This document shows positions 28,708-38,030 of a stretch of 64,000 nt of DNA, one piece after another. The stretch covers positions 1 through 64,000 of the forward strand of contig NZ_CP042345.1 in assembly GCF_007954425.1 (NCBI RefSeq), given 5' to 3'. Below the pieces are notes generated by a model. It was not told the origin of the DNA, made no database searches, and saw only the letters and a list, made by a program, of their open reading frames with translations. The translations under genes were made by a program, and so were the position numbers. Numbering within the stretch: position 1 is the stretch's first letter; every line of letters starts with the position of its first letter. Source of the stretch: Novosphingobium ginsenosidimutans (lineage in GTDB: Bacteria; Pseudomonadota; Alphaproteobacteria; Sphingomonadales; Sphingomonadaceae).

Positions 28708-30101
28708 GCCTTGGCAGGTGCTTCCGGCCCGTCATCCTCGGTACTGGGCTGGCGGATCGACTGGACCAGGTAGCCCTTGCGCCACATCAGCCACAGCAGA
28801 AGCATGCCGGGGATCGCGGCGACGATCGTGAAGCCCCAGAACCAGGTCCAGCCGAGCCTTTCCGCAATCACCCCTGCGGGCGAGGCCAGCCAGGTTCGTC
28901 CGAAGGCTGCGAACGAGGACAGCAGCGCGAACTGCGTCGCCGTGTAGGCGAGGCTGGAGAGGCCGGAGAGATAGGTCGCGAAGACCGTGAGGCCGATCCC
29001 GCTGGTCACGTTCTCGGTCCCGATCGCGGCGACCAGCATCCAGTAATTGTTGCCGCTGACCGACAGGATCATGAACATCACGTTCGAGAACATCATCAGC
29101 AGGCCAGAGATCAGCAGCGCCCGGCCCATCCCCAGCCAGAGGATGAACGGTGCGCCCAGCGCCGAACCCAGGATCAGCGCGCCAAAGCCCCACAGCTTGT
29201 TGGCGGAAACATAGTCCAGATCGGCAAAGCCCAGATCGACGATCATCGGCGCCAGCATGGTCTGGCCCATGGCATCGCCAACCTTGTAGATCAGCACGAA
29301 GCCAAGCACGAGGAAGGCCCCGTGGCGGCCAAGGAATTCGCGGAACGGATTGACCACGGTTTCCAGCAGCCACTGCCCAGCACTGATGCTCTGGGCCTGG
29401 GCGAACCGGTCAACGTATTTGCCAGGCCCCGCCAGCAGCGAGCCGATGATCGCGGGAATGATCGCAAAGGCCGTCAGCCCGTAACCCAGCGCCCAGCCGA
29501 GCCCCAGGCCTTCGTTAGAGGCGAGATAGACCGTCCCGGCGCCGGCGATCAGGTTGCCGGTGCGATAACCGAACTGGTTGGTGGCCGTACCGTGGGCGAA
29601 CTCGTCCTCTTCCAGGATCTCGATGCGGTAGGCGTCGATCACGATGTCCTGCGTGGCCGAAAGGAAGGCGGTGGCAATCGCCCAGAAGATGAACGGCCCA
29701 AGGTGGCCGGGCTGCGGATCGCTGGCGCCCAATTGCCAAATCGAAACGAACAGCAGCCCCTGGACCAGGTAAAGCCAGCTGCGCCGCTGGCCGAACAGCC
29801 GGGTCAGCACCGGGATCGGCAACTTATCGACCAGCGGCGCCCACAGGAACTTGATCGTATAGGGTGTGCCCAGCGCGACCGCGAACCCGATCGTGGCCGT
29901 ATCGATCCCGACCTTGGCGAGCCAGAAGGTCATCGTCGCCACCAGCAGGGTCAGCGGAAAGCCGCTGGAAATGCCGAGCAGGAAGGTAATCAGCGGGTTT
30001 TTGCGCAGATAGGGCCGGAATGACGGGATCCGGGTTGCCAGCAGGCCCAGGCCCAGCAGCACCCCGACAAAGATCACAAAGCGGATCAGATCGACCGACA
30101 T
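28704..30101 (-). CDS. AmpG-like MFS permease
   Basis: 465 residues with about 12-14 membrane helices. The segments FLLGISSGFPLTL, YTIKFLWAPLVDKLPIP, QRRSWL and FLSATQDIVIDAYRIEILEE are typical of the AmpG/PAT group, which imports anhydro-muropeptides from the periplasm for cell wall recycling. The tail is charged and cytoplasmic. No beta-lactamase or ampR is nearby. GGGGAGCG precedes the start. A role in another import step cannot be excluded. Confidence 0.82.
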   Translation of the reverse strand: MSVDLIRFVIFVGVLLGLGLLATRIPSFRPYLRKNPLITFLLGISSGFPLTLLVATMTFWLAKVGIDTATIGFAVALGTPYTIKFLWAPLVDKLPIPVLTRLFGQRRSWLYLVQGLLFVSIWQLGASDPQPGHLGPFIFWAIATAFLSATQDIVIDAYRIEILEEDEFAHGTATNQFGYRTGNLIAGAGTVYLASNEGLGLGWALGYGLTAFAIIPAIIGSLLAGPGKYVDRFAQAQSISAGQWLLETVVNPFREFLGRHGAFLVLGFVLIYKVGDAMGQTMLAPMIVDLGFADLDYVSANKLWGFGALILGSALGAPFILWLGMGRALLISGLLMMFSNVMFMILSVSGNNYWMLVAAIGTENVTSGIGLTVFATYLSGLSSLAYTATQFALLSSFAAFGRTWLASPAGVIAERLGWTWFWGFTIVAAIPGMLLLWLMWRKGYLVQSIRQPSTEDDGPEAPAKA

Positions 30102-30164
30102 TCACGCGCTCCCCACCAAATTCGCTTGCGACACTAGCGCGGTTTGGGTCTATTCCTAGCCTTG

Positions 30165-31325
30165 ATGGCCACCGCATCCACACTTCCTGGCAGCAGCCCA
30201 ACCCCCGGCCAGCTCGCCCTGGCGCAGGCGATTGCCGATGGCTGCACCCGGCCGAGCAGCGGCGTCTCGACCGTGCCCGCCAGCGTCTATACCGATCCCG
30301 CGCACTGGGCGCGCGAACAGGCCGCGTTGTTTGGCCGGTTGCCGCAGGTGCTTTGCCCTTCGGCGCTGATCCCTGACAACAACATGGCCGTCCCGCACGA
30401 TGCAACTGGGCGCCCGCTGCTGATCACCCGCGACGGCGACGGCGCGATTCATGTGCTCATGAACGTCTGCAAGCACCGCGGCACACGGCTGGTCGAGGGG
30501 CAGGATGTGCAGTGCGGCAAGCGGCTGACCTGCCCGTACCATGCCTGGACCTATGCCACTGACGGCCGCCTGCTCGCCCTGCCCCGGCCGGATACCTTCC
30601 CGGGCCTCGACAAGGCTGGCTATAGCCTGGCCGAATTGCCGAGCTGCGAGGCTGGCGGGCTGATCTGGTATGCTCCGCAAGGAGACGCCGATTTTGGCCA
30701 CGCCATCACCCTCGGTGCTGATTTCGATGCCTTTGCGATGCGCGACCTGCACCTGTTTGCGAGGCGGACCCATGACGTCGCTTCCAACTGGAAGCTGATC
30801 ATGGATGCCTTCCTCGAAAGCTATCACGTGCTGCGCCTGCACGCGGCGACCATCGCGCCGTTCTTCAAGGACGGGGTGACCAGCGGCGATCAGATCGGCC
30901 CGCACCAGCGCAGCTTCGTGGGCCGCGCCGCGGAGATGGAGGGCGTCGACCTGACCGACATGACCGCGCTGCGGCGGCTCGGCACCTTTGCCTATCAACT
31001 GTTCCCCGCCACCGTCGTGATCATGAGCCCGGACTATGTGAACGTTATGGCGCTCTGGCCGCAGGGGCATGACCGCACCCTGGTCGAGGACTTCATGCTG
31101 ATCCCAGAAGCACCGCAGAGCGACAAGGCGCGCGATCATTGGAAACGGTCATGGGCCCTGCTGGATGGCGGCGTCTTTGGCAGCGAAGATTTCCGCGCCG
31201 CTGCGCTCGGCCAGCAGGGGCTGTCGACCGGCGTGGTGCCCGAACTGACGCTCGGCACGCTCGAAGGCGGGATCCGCCGGCTCCATGAAATCTGCGCAGA
31301 GCAGATCGCGCTCGCCGAAGGGTGA
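30165..31325 (+). CDS. Rieske non-haem iron oxygenase, alpha subunit
   Basis: 386 residues. The Rieske [2Fe-2S] site is CKH (Cys102, His104) and CPYH (Cys123, His126). The mononuclear iron site has [19 protein letters not shown] with His221 and His226; the acidic third ligand lies later. Soluble; needs a separate reductase, which is not in the window. Substrates of this group range from aromatics to amines. I prefer the ATG at 30165 to a TTG at 30144; neither has a clear ribosome site. The gene stands alone between two unrelated loci. Confidence 0.86.
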   Translation: MATASTLPGSSPTPGQLALAQAIADGCTRPSSGVSTVPASVYTDPAHWAREQAALFGRLPQVLCPSALIPDNNMAVPHDATGRPLLITRDGDGAIHVLMNVCKHRGTRLVEGQDVQCGKRLTCPYHAWTYATDGRLLALPRPDTFPGLDKAGYSLAELPSCEAGGLIWYAPQGDADFGHAITLGADFDAFAMRDLHLFARRTHDVASNWKLIMDAFLESYHVLRLHAATIAPFFKDGVTSGDQIGPHQRSFVGRAAEMEGVDLTDMTALRRLGTFAYQLFPATVVIMSPDYVNVMALWPQGHDRTLVEDFMLIPEAPQSDKARDHWKRSWALLDGGVFGSEDFRAAALGQQGLSTGVVPELTLGTLEGGIRRLHEICAEQIALAEG

Positions 31326-31356
31326 CGCGCGGGCGTTCTGCCGCTAAGGCCGCGCC

Positions 31357-32283
31357 ATGACTGCATCTGACAACCCTCGCAACGGTGATCGCATCGCCAA
31401 GCTCCTTGCCCGTGCCGGCATCGCCAGCCGCCGCGAGGTGGAGCGGATGATTGCCGATGGCCGGGTCAAGATCGGCGACGAGGTTGTCACCACGCCCAAT
31501 ACCGTCCTGACCAGCCTGAAGGGCGTGAGCGTGGACGGCAAGGCCGTGAAAACGCCCGATCCGGCCCGCCTGTTCCTGTTCCACAAGCCCGCCGGCCTGA
31601 TCACCGCAGAGCGCGATCCGGCCGGGCGGCCGACGATCTACACCGCGCTGCGCAATGCCCTGCCGGCCAATGCCGGGCGGGTCATGCCGATCGGCCGGCT
31701 TGACTTCAACACCGAGGGCCTGCTGCTGCTGACCAACGATGGCGGCCTCAAGCGGACGATGGAGCTGCCCGCCACCGGCCTGCCGCGCACCTACCGCGCC
31801 CGCACCTTTGGCGACATCACCCAGGAACAGCTCGAGGAGCTGATCGAGGGGATCGAGATCGAAGGCGTGCGCTATGGTCCAATCAACGCCAACATGGAGC
31901 GCAGCACCGGGCGCAATCAGTGGATCGAAGTGACGATCACCGAAGGCAAGAACCGCGAAGTGCGCCGCGTGCTGGAGCATTTGGGGCTGGAAGTCAGCCG
32001 CCTGATCCGCACCGCTTATGGTCCGTTCGAACTGCTCGACCTGCCGCGCGGCCAGGCGGTGGAACTCAAGCAGGTTGAGGTTGAGCGCTTCATGAAGGGC
32101 CTGAAAGTTCCCGGCGAGGCCGCTGAACCCCGACCTGCGCATGAACAGGCCCGGCTGCGCATCCGCCGCGATGGCCCGCGCGCTGGCACGGGCGGGAAGC
32201 CGGCGGGCCGCAAGCCATCGCCCACCAAGCCGCCAGCACCGCGCGGGGCCGCTCCCCGCAAGCCTGGACCTGGTCGCAAATGA
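31357..32283 (+). CDS. rRNA pseudouridine synthase, RsuA/RluB family
   Basis: 308 residues. An S4 RNA-binding domain (about 10-60; RIAKLLARAGIASRREVERM) precedes the catalytic domain with the Asp of GRLDFNTEGLLLLTNDG, followed by EGKNREVRRVLEHLGLEV. A basic Pro/Arg/Lys-rich tail of about 60 residues ends the protein. Most likely RluB-type acting on 23S rRNA, but RsuA or RluE cannot be excluded. The stop overlaps rsmD by 4 bases, so both rRNA-modifying enzymes are made together. Confidence 0.9.
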   Translation: MTASDNPRNGDRIAKLLARAGIASRREVERMIADGRVKIGDEVVTTPNTVLTSLKGVSVDGKAVKTPDPARLFLFHKPAGLITAERDPAGRPTIYTALRNALPANAGRVMPIGRLDFNTEGLLLLTNDGGLKRTMELPATGLPRTYRARTFGDITQEQLEELIEGIEIEGVRYGPINANMERSTGRNQWIEVTITEGKNREVRRVLEHLGLEVSRLIRTAYGPFELLDLPRGQAVELKQVEVERFMKGLKVPGEAAEPRPAHEQARLRIRRDGPRAGTGGKPAGRKPSPTKPPAPRGAAPRKPGPGRK

Positions 32284-32831
32284 GCCTGCGGATCATTGCC
32301 GGGCAGTGGCGCGGGCGCAAACTGTCGGCTCCCACAGGTGACGCCACTCGCCCGACCGCCGACCGTACCCGCGAAACGCTGTTTTCGATGCTGGTCAGCC
32401 GGATTGGCACCTTCGAAGGGCTGACCGTGGCAGACATGTTTGCCGGATCGGGCGCGCTTGGCCTTGAGGCACTCTCGCGCGGGGCCGCTTCATGCCTGTT
32501 CGTCGAGCAGGATGCCGCTGCGCTGCGCGCGCTGCGCGGCAATATCGCCAATCTCCAGGCCCAACCGCAAACCGATGTCCGCGCCGGATCGGTATTGGCG
32601 CTGGGTCCGGCCAAGACGCCGCTTGATCTGATCCTGCTCGATCCGCCCTACCGCAGCGGCGCGGGCGAAGTGGCACTCGACAAACTTAATCGGCTCGGCT
32701 GGATCGGCCCGGCGACCTGGGTCAGCCTGGAAACCGCCTATGACGAACTGCCGCAGGCCAAGGGCCTCGAAGCCGTCGCCGATCGCAAGGTCGGCAAGGC
32801 GCGCCTGACGCTGTTCAGGCTTTCGGCTTAG
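32280..32831 (+). CDS. rsmD: 16S rRNA (guanine(966)-N(2))-methyltransferase
   Basis: 183 residues. It begins MSLRIIAGQWRGRKLSAPTG as RsmD proteins do. The SAM motif I is VADMFAGSGALGLEALSRG and the catalytic motif is DLILLDPPYRSG (NPPY-type). It methylates G966 of 16S rRNA in the 30S subunit. Translationally coupled to the pseudouridine synthase (ATGA). The 3' end overlaps the converging transporter by 17 bases. Confidence 0.93.
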   Translation: MSLRIIAGQWRGRKLSAPTGDATRPTADRTRETLFSMLVSRIGTFEGLTVADMFAGSGALGLEALSRGAASCLFVEQDAAALRALRGNIANLQAQPQTDVRAGSVLALGPAKTPLDLILLDPPYRSGAGEVALDKLNRLGWIGPATWVSLETAYDELPQAKGLEAVADRKVGKARLTLFRLSA

Positions 32832-34068
32832 CTGCAGCTACGCCCACCAGCGTGATCAGCCCGGCCAGGCTCAAGAGCAGCCCGGCTTGCGCGCCCATGC
32901 CTTGCCCTGACAGCCACTGTGCCGCCAGCGGAGTCAGCGCCCCGCCAACGATCCCGCCCGCGTTGAATGCCACCGAGATCCCGCTGTAGCGTACCCCCAC
33001 CGGGAACAGCGTCGGCAACCAGGAGCCAAGCGGTCCATAGACGAAGCCCATCACCAGCAGCGCAGACGCCAGCGTGACGAAAATCGTCGGCAGCGAACCA
33101 GAGGACAGCCCCGGTCCGAAAGCCACCCCCAGCGCCACCGTTGCCAGCGCGCCCAACAACAAGGTCCGCCCCGGCGAAGTGCGGTCGGCGTGGAATGCCG
33201 CCAGCACGATCCCCAGCGCGAGGAAGGTATTGGCCCCCAGTTGCACCGCCAGGAAAGTCTCGCGGTTGTAGCCAAAGGTCGTGGTCCCCTGGGCCAGGGC
33301 ATAGGCGGTAGCGAGGTAGAAGATCGCGAAGCAGGCAATCACCCCAGCGCTTCCGGCCAGCAAGGGGCCAAGGTGCCGGCGCAGCTCCCACAGCGGCACG
33401 GCGTGCGGCGGGGCCTTGTCGAGCGCTTCCTGAAAGGCGGGGGTCTCACCGATCTTCAGCCGCACCCACAGGCCGATGATCACCAGCACGGCGCTGAACA
33501 GGAACGGCAGGCGCCAGCCCCAGGCGTTGAAATCGGCATCGGTCAGCCACAGTCCGAGCAGCAGGAATAGGCCGTTTGCTGCCAGGAAGCCCAGCGGCGC
33601 GCCCAATTGCGGGGCGGCGCCGAACCGCGCGGTCCAGCCCGGCGGCGCATTCTCCACCGCCAGCAAGGCCGCCCCGCCCCATTCGCCGCCCAGACCAAAC
33701 CCCTGCCCGAAACGCAGCACGCAAAGCAGCGCAGGGGCGACCCAGCCGACCATGGCATAGGTCGGCAGGAAGGCGATCAGCAGGGTCGATCCACCCATCA
33801 GCAGCAGCGAGGCCACCAGGGTGGACTTGCGCCCGATCCGGTCCCCGAAATGGCCAAAGGCAATCGCCCCGACCGGCCGCGCGAAGAAGGCGATGCCAAA
33901 GCTCATGAAGCTCAGCATGACCTGGGTGGTCGGATCGCTGGAGGGGAAGAACAATGGCCCGAAGACCAGCGCGGCCGCCGTCGCGTAGATGTAGAAATCG
34001 TAGAACTCTACTGCCGTGCCAACCAGGCTGGCGGTGAGGATGCGGGCGTGCTGGCGCAAGGGATGCAT
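32815..34068 (-). CDS. MFS transporter, metabolite:H+ symporter (MHS) type
   Basis: 417 residues with 12 predicted helices. The opening SLVGTAVEFYDFYIYATAAA, the A-motif GHFGDRIGRKSTLV and RFGQGFGLGGEWGGAALLAVE are characteristic of the MHS family (ProP, KgtP, ShiA). It imports a small organic acid, betaine or similar compound with protons; the substrate is not shown by the sequence. Faces away from uvrD; the space between holds a LexA box assigned to uvrD. Confidence 0.86.
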   Translation of the reverse strand: MHPLRQHARILTASLVGTAVEFYDFYIYATAAALVFGPLFFPSSDPTTQVMLSFMSFGIAFFARPVGAIAFGHFGDRIGRKSTLVASLLLMGGSTLLIAFLPTYAMVGWVAPALLCVLRFGQGFGLGGEWGGAALLAVENAPPGWTARFGAAPQLGAPLGFLAANGLFLLLGLWLTDADFNAWGWRLPFLFSAVLVIIGLWVRLKIGETPAFQEALDKAPPHAVPLWELRRHLGPLLAGSAGVIACFAIFYLATAYALAQGTTTFGYNRETFLAVQLGANTFLALGIVLAAFHADRTSPGRTLLLGALATVALGVAFGPGLSSGSLPTIFVTLASALLVMGFVYGPLGSWLPTLFPVGVRYSGISVAFNAGGIVGGALTPLAAQWLSGQGMGAQAGLLLSLAGLITLVGVAAAKPKA

Positions 34069-34136
34069 GGGAAGCCGTGCTGCGGGGTAAGACAGCCGGT
34101 GTCAACCGCCGCGAAGCGCTTGCACCCGGCAGCGAT

Positions 34137-34151
34137 GTTCCCTAGCCGTTC
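34137..34151 (+). promoter_or_regulatory. LexA box upstream of uvrD
   Basis: GTTC-CCTAGCC-GTTC, an exact GTTC-N7-GTTC direct repeat, the alphaproteobacterial LexA site. It ends 3 bases before the GTG at 34155 (9 before the ATG at 34161), so the transcript would be almost leaderless or the repressor would block initiation directly. Confidence 0.6.
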
Positions 34152-34154
34152 CGC

Positions 34155-36443
34155 GTGACCATGCTCTCCGACTCCAGCTCCGATCCCCTGCTCGACGGTC
34201 TCAACGTGCCGCAGCGCGAGGCCGTGCTAGCCACCGAAGGCCCGGTGCTGATGCTGGCGGGCGCCGGTACTGGCAAGACTGCGGCGCTCACCGCACGGCT
34301 GGCGCACATCATCCGCAGCCGGCTCGCCTGGCCGAGCGAGATCCTCTGCGTCACCTTCACCAACAAGGCCGCGCGCGAGATGAAGGAGCGGGTCGGCCAT
34401 CTGGTTGGCCCGGCGGTCGAAGGGATGCCCTGGCTCGGCACCTTCCACGCCATCGCCGCCAAGATGCTGCGCCGCCATGCCGAACTGGCGGGCCTGCAAT
34501 CGAACTACACGATCATCGATACCGACGATCAGCTGCGCGTGCTCAAGCAGCTCATTCAGGCCGAGGGGCTAGACGAAAAGCGCTGGCCGCCCCGCCAGCT
34601 TGCCCAATGCATCGATCGGTGGAAAAACAAGGGACTGCGGCCCGAAGATCTGGATGCACTTGAGAATGAAAGCTTTGCCAACGGGCAAGGCCAGAAGTTC
34701 TACCGGCTCTACCAGGACCGGCTGAAGACGCTCAACGCCTGCGATTTCGGCGATCTGCTGCTGCACGTCGTCACGATCCTGCGCAGCTACCCGGAAGTGC
34801 TGGAGCAGTACCGCGCGCGCTTCAAGTACATCATGGTCGACGAGTATCAGGATACCAACCAGATCCAGTACCTGTGGCTCCGCTTGCTGGCCCAGCCGCG
34901 CCACAACATCTGTGTGGTGGGCGATGATGACCAGTCGATCTATTCATGGCGCGGCGCAGAAGTTGCCAATATCCTGAAGTTCGAGAAGGATTTTCCGGGC
35001 GCGAAGATCATCAAGCTGGAGCAGAATTATCGCTCTACCCCGGATATCCTTGCCGCCGCCTCGGGCCTGATCGATGCCAACAGCCAGCGGCTCGGCAAGA
35101 CGCTGTGGACCGAGCGCAACGGCGGCGACAAGGTCCGCGTGATCGGGGTCTGGGATGCGCCCGAAGAAGCCCGCCGGGTCGGCGAGGAGATCGAGCGGCT
35201 GGAACGCGAAGGGGCCAGCCTCAACCAGGCGGCCATTCTGGTCCGCGCCCAGTTCCAGACCCGCGAGTTTGAGGACCGCTTCATCGCGATCGGCATGGGC
35301 TACAAGATCATCGGCGGCTTCCGGTTCTACGAACGCGCCGAGATTCGCGATGCCCTGGCCTACCTGCGGCTGATCTCGCAGCCGAGCGACGACCTGGCGT
35401 TCGAGCGGATCTACAATACCCCCAAACGCGGCCTGGGTGACAAGACGCTGGAAAAGCTCCACCGCCATGCCCGGGTGCGCGGCGTGCCGCTGAGCCTCGC
35501 CGCGGTCGAAATTGCCGATACCGACGAGCTGCCGGCCCGCGCGCGCAACACGCTGGTCGATTTCATGCGCGGTGTCGCCCGCTGGCGCGATCTCGCTAAG
35601 ATCGCCGCCCCGGCGGAACTGGTCCGCACACTGCTCGACGAAAGCGGCTACACCGCCGCGCTCCAGGCCGAAAAGACCGCTGAAAGCGCGGGACGGCTGG
35701 AAAACCTCACCGAACTTGCCCGCGCGATGGAGGAATACGAGACGCTCGGCGATTTCCTCGAACACGTCAGCCTGGTGATGGACAATGAGGCCGCCGACGA
35801 TGCCGAAAAGGTCACGATCATGACCATGCACGGCGCCAAGGGGCTGGAGTTCGATAATGTGTTCCTGCCCGGCTGGGAGGAAGGCGTCTTCCCAAGCCAG
35901 CGCGCGCTTGACGAGGGCGGGCTTGCCAGCCTGGAGGAGGAACGCCGCCTGGCCTATGTCGCGATTACCCGCGCGCGGCGGCGCTGCACGATCCTCCATG
36001 CCGCCAACCGCCGGATCTATGGCCAATGGACCAGTTCGATTCCCAGCCGCTTCATTGCCGATCTGCCCGATGCCCATATCGAACAGGAATCGACCCTGTC
36101 GGGCGGTGCGTCGCTATGGCGGGCGCAGTGGAGCGAGCGCGACGATCCCTTTGCCCATGTCGCCCGTGACAATTCCGCCCGCGCTGCCACCCGCGGCCCT
36201 GGCTGGCAGCGCGCCGCGGCGTCCGCCTATGACCCCACACCGCGTCGCCTGCCCGAAGCGACCCGCTCTGCTGCCAGCTTTGCCGCCAAACCGCGCGGCG
36301 ACATCGCGCTTGGCGCGCGGGTGTTTCACGACAAGTTCGGTTACGGCACGGTGATCCAGCAGGAAGGCAACAAGCTGGAAATCGACTTCGAAGCCGCCGG
36401 TCCCAAGCGCGTGATCGACAGCTTCGTGAAGCTCGCCGACTAA
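34155..36443 (+). CDS. uvrD: UvrD/PcrA-type ATP-dependent DNA helicase
   Basis: 762-residue SF1A helicase working in nucleotide excision and mismatch repair. Motif I is AGAGTGKT (about 35-42), the Walker B is MVDEYQDTN, then GDDDQSIYSWRGA, LEQNYRSTPDIL, and late motifs MTMHGAKGLEFDNVFLPGWEEG and RRLAYVAITRAR. The C-terminal 130 residues end in a small basic domain with FHDKFGYGTVI, as in PcrA/UvrD. Two starts are possible, GTG 34155 and ATG 34161, two codons apart. A LexA box just upstream suggests SOS induction. Confidence 0.94.
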   Translation: MTMLSDSSSDPLLDGLNVPQREAVLATEGPVLMLAGAGTGKTAALTARLAHIIRSRLAWPSEILCVTFTNKAAREMKERVGHLVGPAVEGMPWLGTFHAIAAKMLRRHAELAGLQSNYTIIDTDDQLRVLKQLIQAEGLDEKRWPPRQLAQCIDRWKNKGLRPEDLDALENESFANGQGQKFYRLYQDRLKTLNACDFGDLLLHVVTILRSYPEVLEQYRARFKYIMVDEYQDTNQIQYLWLRLLAQPRHNICVVGDDDQSIYSWRGAEVANILKFEKDFPGAKIIKLEQNYRSTPDILAAASGLIDANSQRLGKTLWTERNGGDKVRVIGVWDAPEEARRVGEEIERLEREGASLNQAAILVRAQFQTREFEDRFIAIGMGYKIIGGFRFYERAEIRDALAYLRLISQPSDDLAFERIYNTPKRGLGDKTLEKLHRHARVRGVPLSLAAVEIADTDELPARARNTLVDFMRGVARWRDLAKIAAPAELVRTLLDESGYTAALQAEKTAESAGRLENLTELARAMEEYETLGDFLEHVSLVMDNEAADDAEKVTIMTMHGAKGLEFDNVFLPGWEEGVFPSQRALDEGGLASLEEERRLAYVAITRARRRCTILHAANRRIYGQWTSSIPSRFIADLPDAHIEQESTLSGGASLWRAQWSERDDPFAHVARDNSARAATRGPGWQRAAASAYDPTPRRLPEATRSAASFAAKPRGDIALGARVFHDKFGYGTVIQQEGNKLEIDFEAAGPKRVIDSFVKLAD

Positions 36444-36509
36444 CCGGCCAGGGCGGCTTGCCAGGCTGCCGGAGGCGCGCCATCCTGCTCTTCGAACAGA
36501 GGGGATGAC

Positions 36510-38024
36510 ATGATGCATGACCGCCGCACGCTGATCCGCAATTCGATGCTGCTCGGGGCCGGCATGGCCCTGCTGCCACAGCCCGGCTTTGCCAAGGCTG
36601 ATGCCCGGGCGGCGATCCGCAAGGCGGCGCTGGCCAACAAGGCAGCGGACATCAAGCGGCTGCAGGACTGGATCGGCCTTCCCACCATCGCAGCGGAAAA
36701 TCGCAATGTGGCCGAGGGCGCGGCCTATATGGAAGAACTGGCCAAGGCAGCCGGCTTCACCGGGGTCCGCCAGGTCAAGACCGATGGCCTGCCGGGCGTA
36801 GTCGGCTTCATGGACAATGGCGCGAAACACACGCTTGGCATCTATTTCATGTATGACGTGAAGCAGTTTGACCCGGCTGAATGGCAATCCCCGCCGCTGG
36901 AAGCGCGGCTGGTCGACAAGCCTGGCTGGGGCCAGGTCGTGATAGGACGCGGCGCGGTTAATCAGAAGGGACCCGAGGCGACATTGCTCGCCGCGCTGCA
37001 CGCGATGAAGGCTGCCGGGGTAAATCCCCCGGTCAATCTGGTCCTGGTGGCTGAGGGCGAGGAGGAGATCGGCTCGCCCCATTTCCGCCAGATCGTCGAA
37101 ACGCCCGATGTACTCGCTGCGCTGCGCAAGACCGCCGGGATATTCATTCCCGCCGGCTGGCAGAATGCCAATGGCAAGGTCGACGTGAACCTGGGATCGA
37201 AGGGGATCATCGAGCTGGAGCTGATCGCCAGTGGTGAAAAGTGGGGCCGCGGGCCAAAACAGGACATCCATTCCAGCCTCAAGGCCATGGTCGATTCCCC
37301 AGTCTGGCGACTGGTCCATGCGCTCAACACGCTGGTCACGCCCGACGGCAACACCGTGGCGATCGACGGCTGGTTCGAGAACGTCCGCAAGCTGACCCCG
37401 CGCGAAAAGGAACTGATCGCCAAGGTCGCCTCTGCCGGCGACGAGGCGCAGCAGAAGGCGCAGCTGGGCGTCACGCACTGGATCGACGACCTGCCCTATA
37501 ACCAGGCACTGGAACGGCTGGCACAGGAGCCAACCGTCAATATCGAAGGGCTTGTCGCCGGTTATACCGGACCCGGCGGCAAGACTGTGCTGCCTGGCCG
37601 CGCCGTGGCCAAGCTCGACCTCCGGCTGGTGCCGAACCAGACCCGCGCCGAAGCAACACAAAAGCTCCGCGCACATCTGGATGCCCGCGGCTTCAAGGAT
37701 ATCGAACTTAACGTTTCAGGCGGTTACGACCCGACCGAAACGGCTGAAAGCAGCCGCCTGATCCAGGCCGAGCTTGCGACCTATCGCGCACTGGGCGTGG
37801 AAGCGGCGCTCAACCCGCGGTTGGCGGGGTCGTGGCCGGGTGCAGTGTTTACCGCCCCGCCGGTTTCGATCCCGGCCGGGCACTTTGGTCTCGGTAGCGG
37901 CGCCGGAGCTCATGCGCCAAACGAATGGTATCTGGTGGAATCCACCAATCCCAAGGTTGCCGGGATCACCGACGCGACCATGGGTTACGTGGAAATCATG
38001 TACCAGCTCGCTGCCGGCAGATAA
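36510..38024 (+). CDS. M20-family peptidase homologue with altered metal ligands
   Basis: 504 residues. The N-terminus MMHDRRTLIRNSMLLGAG has twin Arg before a hydrophobic stretch ending GFAKA, a likely Tat signal. The body is M20 (dipeptidase/ArgE/carboxypeptidase). Metal positions are only partly kept: the HxD motif reads MYD (114-116), the bridging Asp (GRGxxDxKG) reads Asn 151 in GRGAVNQKG, the catalytic EE pair is present (EGEEEIGS, 182-189), and the late His (GAHAPNEW) is present. Such changes normally weaken metal binding, so catalysis is in doubt. Exported; substrate unknown. Confidence 0.82.
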   Translation: MMHDRRTLIRNSMLLGAGMALLPQPGFAKADARAAIRKAALANKAADIKRLQDWIGLPTIAAENRNVAEGAAYMEELAKAAGFTGVRQVKTDGLPGVVGFMDNGAKHTLGIYFMYDVKQFDPAEWQSPPLEARLVDKPGWGQVVIGRGAVNQKGPEATLLAALHAMKAAGVNPPVNLVLVAEGEEEIGSPHFRQIVETPDVLAALRKTAGIFIPAGWQNANGKVDVNLGSKGIIELELIASGEKWGRGPKQDIHSSLKAMVDSPVWRLVHALNTLVTPDGNTVAIDGWFENVRKLTPREKELIAKVASAGDEAQQKAQLGVTHWIDDLPYNQALERLAQEPTVNIEGLVAGYTGPGGKTVLPGRAVAKLDLRLVPNQTRAEATQKLRAHLDARGFKDIELNVSGGYDPTETAESSRLIQAELATYRALGVEAALNPRLAGSWPGAVFTAPPVSIPAGHFGLGSGAGAHAPNEWYLVESTNPKVAGITDATMGYVEIMYQLAAGR

Positions 38025-38030
38025 CTTCGG

